Shown here: in pieces, positions 1-6,921 of the stretch
Position numbering within the stretch: the stretch's first letter is position 1
Layout of the letters: every line of letters begins with the position of its first letter
Notes under the pieces: model-generated
What the model saw: the letters and a program-made list of their open reading frames with translations, nothing else
What the model was told of the DNA's origin: nothing
Databases searched by the model: none
Assembly: GCF_000764205.1 (NCBI RefSeq)
Contig: NZ_JQDZ01000009.1
Location: 1-64,000 of the forward strand
Source of the DNA: Thalassotalea sp. ND16A
GTDB taxonomy: Bacteria; Pseudomonadota; Gammaproteobacteria; Enterobacterales; Alteromonadaceae
Direction of reading: 5' to 3'
DNA length: 64,000 bases
Position numbers and translations under genes: made by a program

Positions 1-50
1 CAGCCGAAATCTACGCTGCTGGAGATAACGGCTCTGCGCTTGCTACTTAG
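1..50 (+). CDS. C-terminal end of an unidentified protein (partial)
   Basis: An open frame enters from the left edge and ends at TAG 48-50, giving AEIYAAGDNGSALAT as the last 15 residues. It points toward rluB, so the two genes converge. The fragment is too short to identify, and an open frame of this length can occur by chance. It is reported because a hairpin terminator follows before rluB. Confidence 0.3.
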   Translation, partial: AEIYAAGDNGSALAT

Positions 51-199
51 CAAATGCAACCAGTATCGTTGAATGCAGAAATAACCTAAAGCCTGATGAT
101 CAGGTTTGTGTAAGTGTTTTAGAACGGATGAATAGTGTTTAGCAACGGCTGGCATCACCATACAAGGTCAATCAAAGTTAATGATTTCTAGTTCTGTGA

Positions 200-224
200 G
201 AAAAGGAGCAAAATGCTCCTTTTC
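200..224. terminator. Hairpin terminator between convergent genes
   Basis: The arms AAAAGGAGCA (201-210) and TGCTCCTTTT (214-223) form a perfect 10-bp stem around a 3-base loop. It lies just beyond the rluB stop on the minus strand. The A/T-rich outer stem would give a modest U-run in either direction, so it may serve rluB and any gene entering from the left. Confidence 0.6.
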
Positions 225-239
225 TAGTTAATAAAAATG

Positions 240-1112
240 TTACTTCCTTTTGCGTCTGGCTTGCTGCTGGCCTTGCGCTTGCCGTTGTTGATGTTTTTTC
301 ACATTTTTTCGAATTTTTCGGCTCTTGGTGTTGTCGATCTTCTTTTCATCGACCTTCACTTTCGATTTCGTCTCTGCTGGTAGTTGCACTAACTTGCGAT
401 AGTAATTGACGTCTTTTAAACCCAGTTCTATCCAACCACCAAGCGGCAGGCGACGTTCCATCGCCAAATCACCATAACGTACCCGAATAAGTCTGCTAAC
501 CTGTACGTCCTGGCTTTCCCAAAGGCGGCGAACTTCTCTGTTTCGGCCTTCGGTTAATACCACATGAAACCAATGGTTGCGGCCTTCACCACCTTTGTAG
601 GTGATCTTGTTAAATTTCGCCATGCCATCTTCAAGCTTAACGCCATGACGTAAAGTTTGTAGCATAGCTTCATTAATTTCACCAAAAACACGTACCGCAT
701 ATTCGCGTTCAACTTCATGTGAAGGGTGCATCAAGCGGTTCGCTAATTCACCATCGTTGGTAAAAATTAACATGCCAGAAGTGTTGATATCCAATCGGCC
801 TACGGCAACCCAACGGCTGCCATCGATGCGCGGAAGTCGGTCAAATACCGTGGGCCGACCTTCTGGATCTTTGCGAGTACACATCTCACCTTCGGGCTTA
901 TTATAAACCAACACACGACAAGGCTGCTCATCGGCGTCAGCAATTTTTACCGGATGACCATCAATACGAATTTGCTCAGTGCCATCGACGCGGTCACCAA
1001 GGTAGGCCACTTTGCCATCCACACTGACGCGGCCGGCACCAATAACAACTTCCATTTCACGACGCGAGCCTTTACCCGCTCGTGCTAGCACTTTCTGTAA
1101 TTTTTCAGACAT
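240..1112 (-). CDS. rluB: 23S rRNA pseudouridine(2605) synthase RluB
   Basis: RluB converts one uridine of 23S rRNA (U2605 in E. coli) to pseudouridine during large-subunit assembly in the cytoplasm. The 290-residue protein has an N-terminal S4 RNA-binding domain (about residues 1-60, [15 protein letters not shown]). It then has an RsuA/RluB-type catalytic domain with the GRLDINTSG motif, whose Asp108 is the expected catalytic residue, and the later [11 protein letters not shown] motif. The last 40 residues are a Lys/Arg/Gln-rich tail, as in other RluB proteins. It is the last gene of a minus-strand run scpA-scpB-rluB, with a 9-base gap after scpB, so co-transcription is likely. RluE or RluF are less likely given the length, tail and scpAB linkage. 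Confidence 0.95.
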   Translation of the reverse strand: MSEKLQKVLARAGKGSRREMEVVIGAGRVSVDGKVAYLGDRVDGTEQIRIDGHPVKIADADEQPCRVLVYNKPEGEMCTRKDPEGRPTVFDRLPRIDGSRWVAVGRLDINTSGMLIFTNDGELANRLMHPSHEVEREYAVRVFGEINEAMLQTLRHGVKLEDGMAKFNKITYKGGEGRNHWFHVVLTEGRNREVRRLWESQDVQVSRLIRVRYGDLAMERRLPLGGWIELGLKDVNYYRKLVQLPAETKSKVKVDEKKIDNTKSRKIRKNVKKHQQRQAQGQQQARRKRK

Positions 1113-1121
1113 TGATTAAAC

Positions 1122-1718
1122 TCATTCTGTTTGCGTTGCCTTCTCGGCAAGTGATGCTGCATCAACAGGGTCAATGTTGATGTCGAGCTCGGTCACGTTC
1201 AGCAACTCGGGGAGTTGTGCCAGTGATTTTAAGGAAAAATAATCGAGGAACTCTGTCGTTGTCGCAAATAATGCCGGTTTGCCTGGCACTTCTTTATGGC
1301 CAATAACGTGGATCCAATCTCTTTCCTGTAATGTTCTAATTATATAACTACTTACCGCAACTCCGCGAATATCTTCTATTTCGCCGCGAGTGATCGGTTG
1401 CCGATAAGCAATTAATGACAGTGTTTCCAGTAAAGCCCGTGAATATCGTGGCGCTTTTTCTTTAAATAACAGGGCAATAAAATTGCTATATTGATCTTTT
1501 GCCTGAAAGCGGTAACCCGAGGCTACTTCGACTAAACTAACACCGCGCGCATCATAATCTTTTTGCAGCTGTTGTAACATAGCTAATAGTCGTTTTTTGC
1601 TCAATTTAACCTGTTCGGCCATGGTTTCTTGAATATTCTTTACCGATAGCGGTCTTTGCGCAACAAATAACATCGCTTCGATTAACGGCTTTAATTCTTC
1701 GTCGGTTATTTTTTGCAT
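1122..1718 (-). CDS. scpB: Segregation and condensation protein ScpB
   Basis: ScpB (198 residues) is the dimeric winged-helix kleisin-associated subunit of the Smc-ScpAB condensin-like complex, which compacts and helps segregate the chromosome. The sequence carries the family core: LKPLIEAMLFVAQRPLS near the N-terminus, then SRALLETLSLIAYRQPITRGEIEDIRGV and the GKPALFATT segment (about residues 90-155). The ATG at 1716-1718 lies inside the end of scpA; the reading frames overlap by 13 bases, which implies translational coupling and matched dosage. The short acidic C-terminal tail is not conserved. Many gammaproteobacteria that use MukBEF lack scpAB, so its presence fits the Alteromonadales. 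Confidence 0.95.
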   Translation of the reverse strand: MQKITDEELKPLIEAMLFVAQRPLSVKNIQETMAEQVKLSKKRLLAMLQQLQKDYDARGVSLVEVASGYRFQAKDQYSNFIALLFKEKAPRYSRALLETLSLIAYRQPITRGEIEDIRGVAVSSYIIRTLQERDWIHVIGHKEVPGKPALFATTTEFLDYFSLKSLAQLPELLNVTELDINIDPVDAASLAEKATQTE

Positions 1719-2533
1719 AGTTTTACTCGAACGTCACCATAAACTTGCATCTGCAAACATTCTATTAATGACTCTTTAACCAATTCCAGTATGGCTAAAA
1801 ATGTGACCACAACGCCAGCCTTACCCTCTTTGACATCAAACAGTTCGCTGAATTCTGCATATTGCTGTTGCCGCGCTCTGGCGGCCAACAACTTCAAAAT
1901 ATGGCTCATTCTTTCGCGGGTAGACAAATATTCCCGTTGAATATGATGGTGCTCAAACGCAGCCACCCGCTTGAGCACACCTTGCATTGCCAACACCAGT
2001 TCTTGCAAATCAACATCGGCTTGTACCAATCGCGGTTTAAAACTATCCGGCAATTTTGCACTGGCCTGAACAGTATCACGTTCCATGCGTGGCAACTGAT
2101 CCAAATTTTGGGCGGCATGTTTGATAACTTCATACTCTTGCAACCGTCTGATAAGTTCGGCGCGGGGATCATGCTCATCATCTTCAACATCGGTTTTCGG
2201 CAATAATAAACGAGATTTGATTTCTGCCAAAATTGCCGCCATGACCAGATATTCGGCGGCAAGTTCGAGTTTTAAGTCTTTCATTACCTCTACGTACTCC
2301 ATGTATTGGCGGGTAATTTCGGCAACGGGCAAATCGACAATATCAAATTTTTGCTTACGAATAAGGTACAACAATAGATCGAGCGGTCCTTCAAATGCTT
2401 CCAGAATAATTTCCAACGCATCGGGCGGGATGAATAAATCTTGCGGCTTTTCGACAACCGCTTCGCCATGCACTAGTGCCAGAGGCAGTACTTGCTGAAC
2501 CATGGTGCCATTATTAGTTGTGCTGTTACTCAT
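1706..2533 (-). CDS. scpA: Segregation and condensation protein ScpA (kleisin)
   Basis: ScpA is the kleisin that bridges Smc heads and binds ScpB. The 275-residue product contains the family N-terminal block (ILEAFEGPLDLLLYLIRKQKFDI, about residues 43-65), followed by EYLVMAAILAEIKSRLLLP and a C-terminal winged helix (VVTFLAILELVKE). The first 35 residues are a low-conservation extension. A second ATG at residue 11 is a possible alternative start; I kept the first ATG. The gene overlaps scpB by 13 bases and follows yciO by about 40 bases on the same strand, so the four genes yciO-scpA-scpB-rluB may form one unit. Confidence 0.94.
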   Translation of the reverse strand: MSNSTTNNGTMVQQVLPLALVHGEAVVEKPQDLFIPPDALEIILEAFEGPLDLLLYLIRKQKFDIVDLPVAEITRQYMEYVEVMKDLKLELAAEYLVMAAILAEIKSRLLLPKTDVEDDEHDPRAELIRRLQEYEVIKHAAQNLDQLPRMERDTVQASAKLPDSFKPRLVQADVDLQELVLAMQGVLKRVAAFEHHHIQREYLSTRERMSHILKLLAARARQQQYAEFSELFDVKEGKAGVVVTFLAILELVKESLIECLQMQVYGDVRVKLCKK

Positions 2534-2572
2534 AATATTGTTATTGATATACGCTTTACCCTTGCCCGCGGC

Positions 2573-3193
2573 TTAAGTGAAAGGCGCGGGGTCGCCCTCT
2601 CCGACTCTGATCACTTGTGGGGTTTCTTCGGTGCAATCGATCACTGTGGTGGGTTTTTCACCTAGATAGCCACCATTTAAAATTAAATCCACCTGTTTTT
2701 CCAAGTTATCACGAATTATCTCCGGGTCATATTCTGCCATATCGTTGCCTGGCAATATCAAGGTTGTCGACATTAACGGCTCGCCCAACTCTGCCAATAA
2801 TGCCATTAGGATATTGTTATCGGGAATGCGAATACCTATGGTTTTCTTTTTCGGATTTAATAATCGCTTCGGTACTTCTTTGCTACCTTTAAAAATAAAA
2901 GTGTAAGCACCTGGGGTGTTGTTTTTTAACAAACGAAAGTTGCTATTATCCACTTGTGTATAAATCGAAAGCTCAGACAAATCTCGACAAATCAAAGTGA
3001 AATTATGATTTTTATCGATATTACGAATACGACAAATTCTGTCCAATGCTTTTTTATCCCCAATATGACAACCTAGAGCGTAGCCTGAATCTGTCGGGTA
3101 AACAATCACTCCACCTTGCTGAATAATCGTTACCGCTTGTTTTAATAACCTGGGTTGCGGGTTATCAGGGTGCATGTAGAAAAACTGGCTCAT
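2573..3193 (-). CDS. yciO: YciO, Sua5/YciO/YrdC family protein
   Basis: This 206-residue protein has the same length as E. coli YciO and is similar along its whole length: MSQFFYMHPDNPQPRLL at the start, GGVIVYPTDSGYALGC (about residues 28-43), NNTPGAYTFIFKG and ILNGGYLGEKPTTVIDCT. The fold is that of threonylcarbamoyladenylate synthases (TsaC/Sua5). In E. coli the t6A role belongs to TsaC and the function of YciO is less clear, so the reaction is not asserted. It follows the PHP nuclease gene by about 80 bases on the same strand, the same neighbourhood as in enterobacteria (trp-yciV-yciO). Confidence 0.93.
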   Translation of the reverse strand: MSQFFYMHPDNPQPRLLKQAVTIIQQGGVIVYPTDSGYALGCHIGDKKALDRICRIRNIDKNHNFTLICRDLSELSIYTQVDNSNFRLLKNNTPGAYTFIFKGSKEVPKRLLNPKKKTIGIRIPDNNILMALLAELGEPLMSTTLILPGNDMAEYDPEIIRDNLEKQVDLILNGGYLGEKPTTVIDCTEETPQVIRVGEGDPAPFT

Positions 3194-3271
3194 TTTAGTT
3201 CCTTGGTACGTTAATTTTTATCGCCGTTGGTAAACGAAAGCTAATTGCCACATATCACTGGTACCCACTGA

Positions 3272-4192
3272 TCACTGGTTTTTATTCCAATGCTGCCATA
3301 TTACTGACAAATTATCGGGAACGGATAAGTTTTTGCCTAGATCACTCCATCGATTAGGATAATGAAAGTCCGACCCTACCGATGCCTGTAAGCCATATTG
3401 CTGACATAGCTCAATCGATAACAGCTTTTGTTGGGGGTTCATTTGTGCAGATACGACTTCCATCGCATCCCCGCCAGCATCATTAAAATCAACTATCAAT
3501 CGGCGCAGCCATTTAGTCGATAAACCATACTTCATCGGATGTGCTATCACGCTGTAACCACCAGAGGCATTAATTACCTCTATCGCATGTTCGATAGAAC
3601 ACCATAGCGGCTTAACATAGGCCCGTTGGCCCTTACCAATATATTTATCAAAGGCTTTTTGCAATGTCGAAACTACGCCTCGATTATGTAAAACTCGGGC
3701 GAAATGGGCACGCGTGATGGTGCCATCCTGAGCAAGCGTCTTTGCATCTTCATAGCAATTTTCGAAACCGGCTTTGGTTAACTTTTCCGCCATTAAATGC
3801 GCTCGCTCTTCTCTTGCTTGTTGCTGTGATGCAATTAATGAAGTGAGCGCGGGATGCTGGACATCCATATTTAAACCAACGATATGAATTTCAAAGTTTT
3901 GCCACAGGCTAGATATTTCTATGCCAGAAATTAACCTTATCTTTAAATTATTGTCACGAATATGCTGCTCAGCGATGGTTACGCCGGCGACGGTATCGTG
4001 ATCAGTAATGGCAAACTGCTCAATCTGATAATTACTGGCTCTGTCGATTAATTCAGCAGGGGTTAAATGGCCGTCAGAGCATTTAGTATGGCTATGGAAA
4101 TCAACTCGAATAGAATTGTAACTATTACTACTTATTTGTGCGTTATCAGTTGACTTCATTGCGATTTTGGGTTTTCCTATAGGCAGAGTCAT
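3272..4192 (-). CDS. rnm: PHP-domain nuclease of the RNase AM / YciV family
   Basis: This 306-residue protein of the polymerase-and-histidinol-phosphatase (PHP) family corresponds to E. coli YciV/RNase AM (also called TrpH), a 5'-3' exonuclease acting on short RNA and on 5' ends of rRNA. Metal-binding motifs are visible: FHSHTKCSDG (about residues 32-41), ITDHDTVAGV, GIEISS, VIAHPMKYG and GSDFHYP. The N-terminus is uncertain. The ATG at 4190-4192 lacks a clear ribosome-binding site and the conserved part starts only at about residue 28, so a start at residue 12 is possible. It is divergent from the trp operon, with 103 bases to the first trp leader ATG, and sits in its family position next to trpE. 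Confidence 0.88.
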   Translation of the reverse strand: MTLPIGKPKIAMKSTDNAQISSNSYNSIRVDFHSHTKCSDGHLTPAELIDRASNYQIEQFAITDHDTVAGVTIAEQHIRDNNLKIRLISGIEISSLWQNFEIHIVGLNMDVQHPALTSLIASQQQAREERAHLMAEKLTKAGFENCYEDAKTLAQDGTITRAHFARVLHNRGVVSTLQKAFDKYIGKGQRAYVKPLWCSIEHAIEVINASGGYSVIAHPMKYGLSTKWLRRLIVDFNDAGGDAMEVVSAQMNPQQKLLSIELCQQYGLQASVGSDFHYPNRWSDLGKNLSVPDNLSVIWQHWNKNQ

Positions 4193-4216
4193 TATTTTAC
4201 GTGCTAAAGTGTTAAA

Positions 4217-4244
4217 TTGGTACTTAATAATTGTTTCTTATAAT
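4217..4244 (+). promoter_or_regulatory. Main trp promoter (sigma-70)
   Basis: TTGGTA (4217-4222) and a perfect TATAAT (4239-4244) are 16 bases apart, about 50 bases upstream of the first leader ATG. The spacer contains GTACTTAATAATTG, which has one half (GTACT) of the enterobacterial TrpR operator consensus but a poor second half. TrpR control here is therefore only a suggestion. Confidence 0.6.
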
Positions 4245-4295
4245 ACTTAGGCAACGAAGTTAACCTTAATTAATCAAAGTGAATAACAAATTACC

Positions 4296-4361
4296 ATGAA
4301 CATTACGCAAGCAACCGTTTCAGCTGTATTCAATATTTGGTGGTGGCATAACCTTACATAG
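4296..4361 (+). CDS. trpL: trp operon leader peptide TrpL
   Basis: This 21-residue mini-ORF starts at ATG 4296 and ends at TAG 4359-4361. It has three consecutive Trp codons (4338-4346) in the context NIWWWHNLT. Its role would be that of TrpL in E. coli: ribosome stalling at the Trp codons when charged tRNA-Trp is scarce sets the fold of the downstream attenuator. The ribosome-binding site is weak. The stop codon overlaps the start of the antiterminator strand (4360-4367), so a ribosome that finishes the peptide masks segment 2, as in the classical mechanism. Confidence 0.9.
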   Translation: MNITQATVSAVFNIWWWHNLT

Positions 4362-4427
4362 TGGGTTGTGGACTTTGTGCTAAGCAAAAAATTCTAAAAA
4401 CCCGCTTACTTAACAGGCGGGTTTTTT
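4347..4427 (+). promoter_or_regulatory. trp transcription attenuator (1:2, 2:3 and 3:4 pairings)
   Basis: Three mutually exclusive pairings can be read. The 1:2 pause hairpin is CATAACC (4347-4353) with GGTTGTG (4364-4370), directly after the Trp codons. The 2:3 antiterminator is AGTGGGTT (4360-4367) with AACCCGCT (4399-4406). The 3:4 terminator is AAAAACCCGC (4396-4405) with GCGGGTTTTT (4417-4426), followed by the U-run up to 4427. This is the complete logic of Trp attenuation, with segment 2 shared between 1:2 and 2:3 and segment 3 shared between 2:3 and 3:4. Confidence 0.92.
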
Positions 4428-4447
4428 CGTTTTAGAACAGAAAGAGA

Positions 4448-4476
4448 TTGAATAGACTATTAAAGTAGTTAAATTA
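4448..4476 (+). promoter_or_regulatory. Possible internal trp promoter with TrpR-like operator
   Basis: TTGAAT (4448-4453) is followed by -10-like TTAAAT (4469-4474, 15-base spacer) or AAATTA (4471-4476, 17-base spacer). The spacer contains ACTATTAAAGTAGT (4456-4469), an imperfect palindrome matching 11 of 14 positions of the enterobacterial TrpR core ACTAGTTAACTAGT. Because it lies after the attenuator and before the second leader ORF, a promoter here would give a transcript carrying only the second leader. The -10 match is weak and this is inference. Confidence 0.3.
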
Positions 4477-4507
4477 AGACATTAGAGACATTAAAATAGA
4501 GAAAAAT

Positions 4508-4570
4508 ATGTTGAATAATCACGTAAAAGCATGGTTTATCTGGTGGCTGCAGCCACTTTACGCCGGATGA
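4508..4570 (+). CDS. Second Trp-rich leader peptide (candidate)
   Basis: A 20-residue mini-ORF, MLNNHVKAWFIWWLQPLYAG, lies after the attenuator terminator and about 100 bases before trpE. Three of its 20 codons are TGG (4532-4534, 4541-4546), an enrichment hard to explain by chance in an AT-rich spacer. A modest ribosome-binding site TAGAGA precedes the ATG. The two adjacent Trp codons lie at the edge of a 14-bp palindrome (4543-4556). No terminator follows, so if it senses Trp the output is probably translational, through the pairing at 4530-4537 with 4597-4604. It is not homologous to the first leader by eye. Confidence 0.55.
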   Translation: MLNNHVKAWFIWWLQPLYAG

Positions 4571-4604
4571 CACACTTAAGTTAAACAAATTAGGACAAAC
4601 CATG
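4530..4604 (+). promoter_or_regulatory. Long-range helix from leader 2 Trp codon to the next start codon
   Basis: CATGGTTT (4530-4537), which includes the first Trp codon of the second leader ORF, is perfectly complementary to AAACCATG (4597-4604), which contains the start codon of the following mini-ORF. A ribosome stalled at the Trp codons would cover the left arm and free the start codon. A ribosome that has terminated at 4568-4570 would allow the helix to form. The helix is seen in the sequence; the mechanism is inference. Confidence 0.4.
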
Positions 4605-4670
4605 AGAAATATCACAAATTTTACACTACAATCTTTGACAACACGAAACACTGAAGGGGCAAAAAAATGA
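4602..4670 (+). CDS. Short ORF translationally coupled to trpE (candidate)
   Basis: A 22-codon ORF begins MRNITNFTLQ and ends TEGAKK. It is preceded by a good ribosome-binding site (TAGGA, 6 bases before ATG). Its stop codon overlaps the trpE start as ATGA (4667-4670), the arrangement typical of translational coupling. It contains no Trp. The trpE ribosome-binding site (AAGGGG, 4654-4659) lies inside it. It could be a coupling cistron that passes control from the second leader to trpE. It could also be fortuitous. Confidence 0.45.
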   Translation: MRNITNFTLQSLTTRNTEGAKK

Positions 4671-6310
4671 GCCACGAAAACCTTCATCACCAGCAAGTGC
4701 AAACAACACGTTTAGGGGCGGTAAAAAGCCAGTTGTTAAGCACTCAATATCAAGCAGATCCATTAGCACTGTATCGCACCTTAAGTGCCAAGAGTAATAA
4801 TTCATTATTGCTGGAATCGGCTGAAATTTCTGACAAGCGAGCGTTAAAAAGTTTGTTACTGGCCGATACCGCATTAAAAATAGTGTGTAATGGCAATACG
4901 GTAAGTCTCTGGGCCAAATCCATAAACGGTGAGTCTGCCCTGGCCTATTTACAACAGCAATTTTCCCAAGAAAGTTACCAACAGGCGGTCACTATTACGG
5001 CGCCGAACGAGAGCACATTAACCCTAACATTTCACCCAGAAAGTGTTGAACAAGATGAATTATCAAGGTTGTTAACGATTAATCCGCTGCAGGTGCTTCG
5101 AGAACTGCAAGCGCTTAACACTGACGATAAACATCCTTTTGCAGTGTTTATCGGTGGCGCCTTTGCCTTTGATCTTATCGGCATAGCTGAGCAATTGCCT
5201 GCTGTTGAAGACAGTGAAAATAGTTGCCCGGATTATGTTTATTATTTGGCCGAAACATTGATCGTTATTGATCATCAACAACAAAGTACCGAAATACTGG
5301 CCAGTATATTTTCCGGACCAAAACAAGCGTTGGCTGAGCAGCAACTTGCGCAGCGTTTAATTGCCCTAGAGCAGGTCTGTCAGCAACAATTAACCAGCAA
5401 AACACTCGATTTACAACAACGCCTTGAAGCTGAAGTCCAGGTCAATATTTCCGATCAGCAGTTTTGCCAGCAAGTCGAGCAACTAAAAGAGCACATTCGC
5501 GCCGGTGATATTTTTCAAGTGGTGCCTTCGCGTACCTTTGCTATTGATTGTAAAGACGATTTAGACGCCTATCAGGCATTAAAATTAACCAACCCCAGTC
5601 CTTACATGTTTTATTTAAAGGATGATGATTTTTCATTATTTGGCGCATCACCTGAATCGGCGTTAAAATTTTCGGCCAGCAATCGACAAGTTGAAATTTA
5701 TCCTATCGCCGGAACCAGGCCACGGGGGTTTAATGAAGCCGGAATATATTCTGCCGACCTTGATGGTCGAATTGAGCTCGAACTGAGAAACGATGAAAAA
5801 GAAAAAGCGGAGCACTTAATGTTAGTCGACCTGGCACGCAACGACATTGCCCGGGTGTCAAAGGGCGGCACCCGCCACGTGGCCGAGTTGTTAAAAGTCG
5901 ATAGATATTCGCATGTTATGCATTTAGTCTCTCGCGTCATCGGTACGTTGGCGGATAAATTGGATGCCTTACACGCGTATCAGGCATGTATGAATATGGG
6001 TACTCTGTCAGGCGCACCAAAAGTAAAAGCGACAGAGCTTATCCGCAATATTGAAGGCAAACGTCGTGGCAGTTATGGTGGCGCGGTGGGTTATATCACT
6101 GGCCAGGGCGACATGGATAGCTGTATCGTCATTCGTTCTGCCTTTGTAAAAGATAACATCGCTTATATACAAGCCGGTGCCGGGGTTGTTTATGACTCTA
6201 ATCCGCAGGCTGAAGCCGATGAAACCCGACAAAAAGCGCAAGCGGTGATCAAGGCTGTACAAATTGCCAATGCCAATTCGGCGGCAAAGGAGATGCACCA
6301 TGACAGCTAA
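4667..6310 (+). CDS. trpE: Anthranilate synthase component I
   Basis: TrpE (547 residues) makes anthranilate from chorismate using ammonia delivered by TrpG, the first committed step of Trp synthesis. The N-terminal domain holds the feedback motif LLLESAEIS (about residues 43-51), the Trp-binding LLES signature, so feedback inhibition is expected. The C-terminal chorismate-binding domain shows GDIFQVVPSR, IAGTRPRG, ELRNDEKEKAEHLMLVDLARND and TLSGAPKVKATE. A strong ribosome-binding site, AAGGGG, sits 7 bases before the ATG, whose last base is shared with the stop of the preceding mini-ORF. It is the first structural gene of the operon and overlaps trpG by 11 bases. Confidence 0.97.
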   Translation: MSHENLHHQQVQTTRLGAVKSQLLSTQYQADPLALYRTLSAKSNNSLLLESAEISDKRALKSLLLADTALKIVCNGNTVSLWAKSINGESALAYLQQQFSQESYQQAVTITAPNESTLTLTFHPESVEQDELSRLLTINPLQVLRELQALNTDDKHPFAVFIGGAFAFDLIGIAEQLPAVEDSENSCPDYVYYLAETLIVIDHQQQSTEILASIFSGPKQALAEQQLAQRLIALEQVCQQQLTSKTLDLQQRLEAEVQVNISDQQFCQQVEQLKEHIRAGDIFQVVPSRTFAIDCKDDLDAYQALKLTNPSPYMFYLKDDDFSLFGASPESALKFSASNRQVEIYPIAGTRPRGFNEAGIYSADLDGRIELELRNDEKEKAEHLMLVDLARNDIARVSKGGTRHVAELLKVDRYSHVMHLVSRVIGTLADKLDALHAYQACMNMGTLSGAPKVKATELIRNIEGKRRGSYGGAVGYITGQGDMDSCIVIRSAFVKDNIAYIQAGAGVVYDSNPQAEADETRQKAQAVIKAVQIANANSAAKEMHHDS

Positions 6311-6920
6311 ATCGAACACCAAACTTTACATGTTAGATAACCTCGACTCATTTACCTATAACCTGGTGGATGAATTTAAAAGCTTAGGTTTTGAGCCAAT
6401 CATCTATCGCAATACCGTTTCGGCGGAATTCATTTTTAACAAAATGCAGCAAGAAACCGCGCCGGTGATCTTAGTTTTGTCCCCCGGGCCTGGCGAACCA
6501 AGAAGCGCAGGCAGTTTGATGGAGCTAATTAGACTGAGTTTAGGCCACTACCCTATTTTTGGTATTTGTTTAGGTCATCAGGCCTTGGTTGAACATTATG
6601 GCGGTAAGGTAGATAGAGCCGGTGAAATCGTCCATGGCAAGGCATCTTTGATTGAGCACCGCGGAACAGGAGCTTTTCAAAACTTACCCTCGCCTTTACC
6701 CGTGGCCCGGTACCACTCATTGGTCGCGACTATCATGCCTGATGATCTGGAGATGATAGCTCATTACCAAAACCTGCCGATGGCAATTGCCCATGAGCAA
6801 GATAAAGTATTGGGCTTTCAATTTCATCCTGAGTCATTACTCACCTCCAAAGGCAGTTTGCTGATCAAGCAAAGCTTTGACTATTTGCTGGCACAACCAT
6901 CAATTGAAAAGGACATTTAA
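6300..6920 (+). CDS. trpG: Anthranilate synthase component II (glutamine amidotransferase)
   Basis: TrpG hydrolyses glutamine and channels ammonia to TrpE. The 206-residue class I amidotransferase has the nucleophile Cys90 in GICLGHQ and His176/Glu178 in FHPES; PGPGEP is also present. I chose ATG 6300, which has a perfect AAGGAG 7 bases upstream and overlaps trpE by 11 bases. An upstream ATG at 6264 would add an unrelated 12-residue extension read from the trpE frame. Unlike in E. coli, TrpG is not fused to TrpD; a separate gene is the ancestral form. The trpD ATG follows one base after the stop. Confidence 0.96.
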   Translation: MTAKSNTKLYMLDNLDSFTYNLVDEFKSLGFEPIIYRNTVSAEFIFNKMQQETAPVILVLSPGPGEPRSAGSLMELIRLSLGHYPIFGICLGHQALVEHYGGKVDRAGEIVHGKASLIEHRGTGAFQNLPSPLPVARYHSLVATIMPDDLEMIAHYQNLPMAIAHEQDKVLGFQFHPESLLTSKGSLLIKQSFDYLLAQPSIEKDI

Positions 6921-6921
6921 G

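Noticed and set aside
1862-2498. Three overlapping long ORFs within scpA
   Set aside because: scpA has clear family motifs over its whole length; the others are alternate-frame shadows.
6264-6302. Longer start for trpG inside trpE
   Set aside because: The extension is just the out-of-frame end of trpE; the ATG at 6300 has a perfect ribosome-binding site and gives the normal N-terminus.
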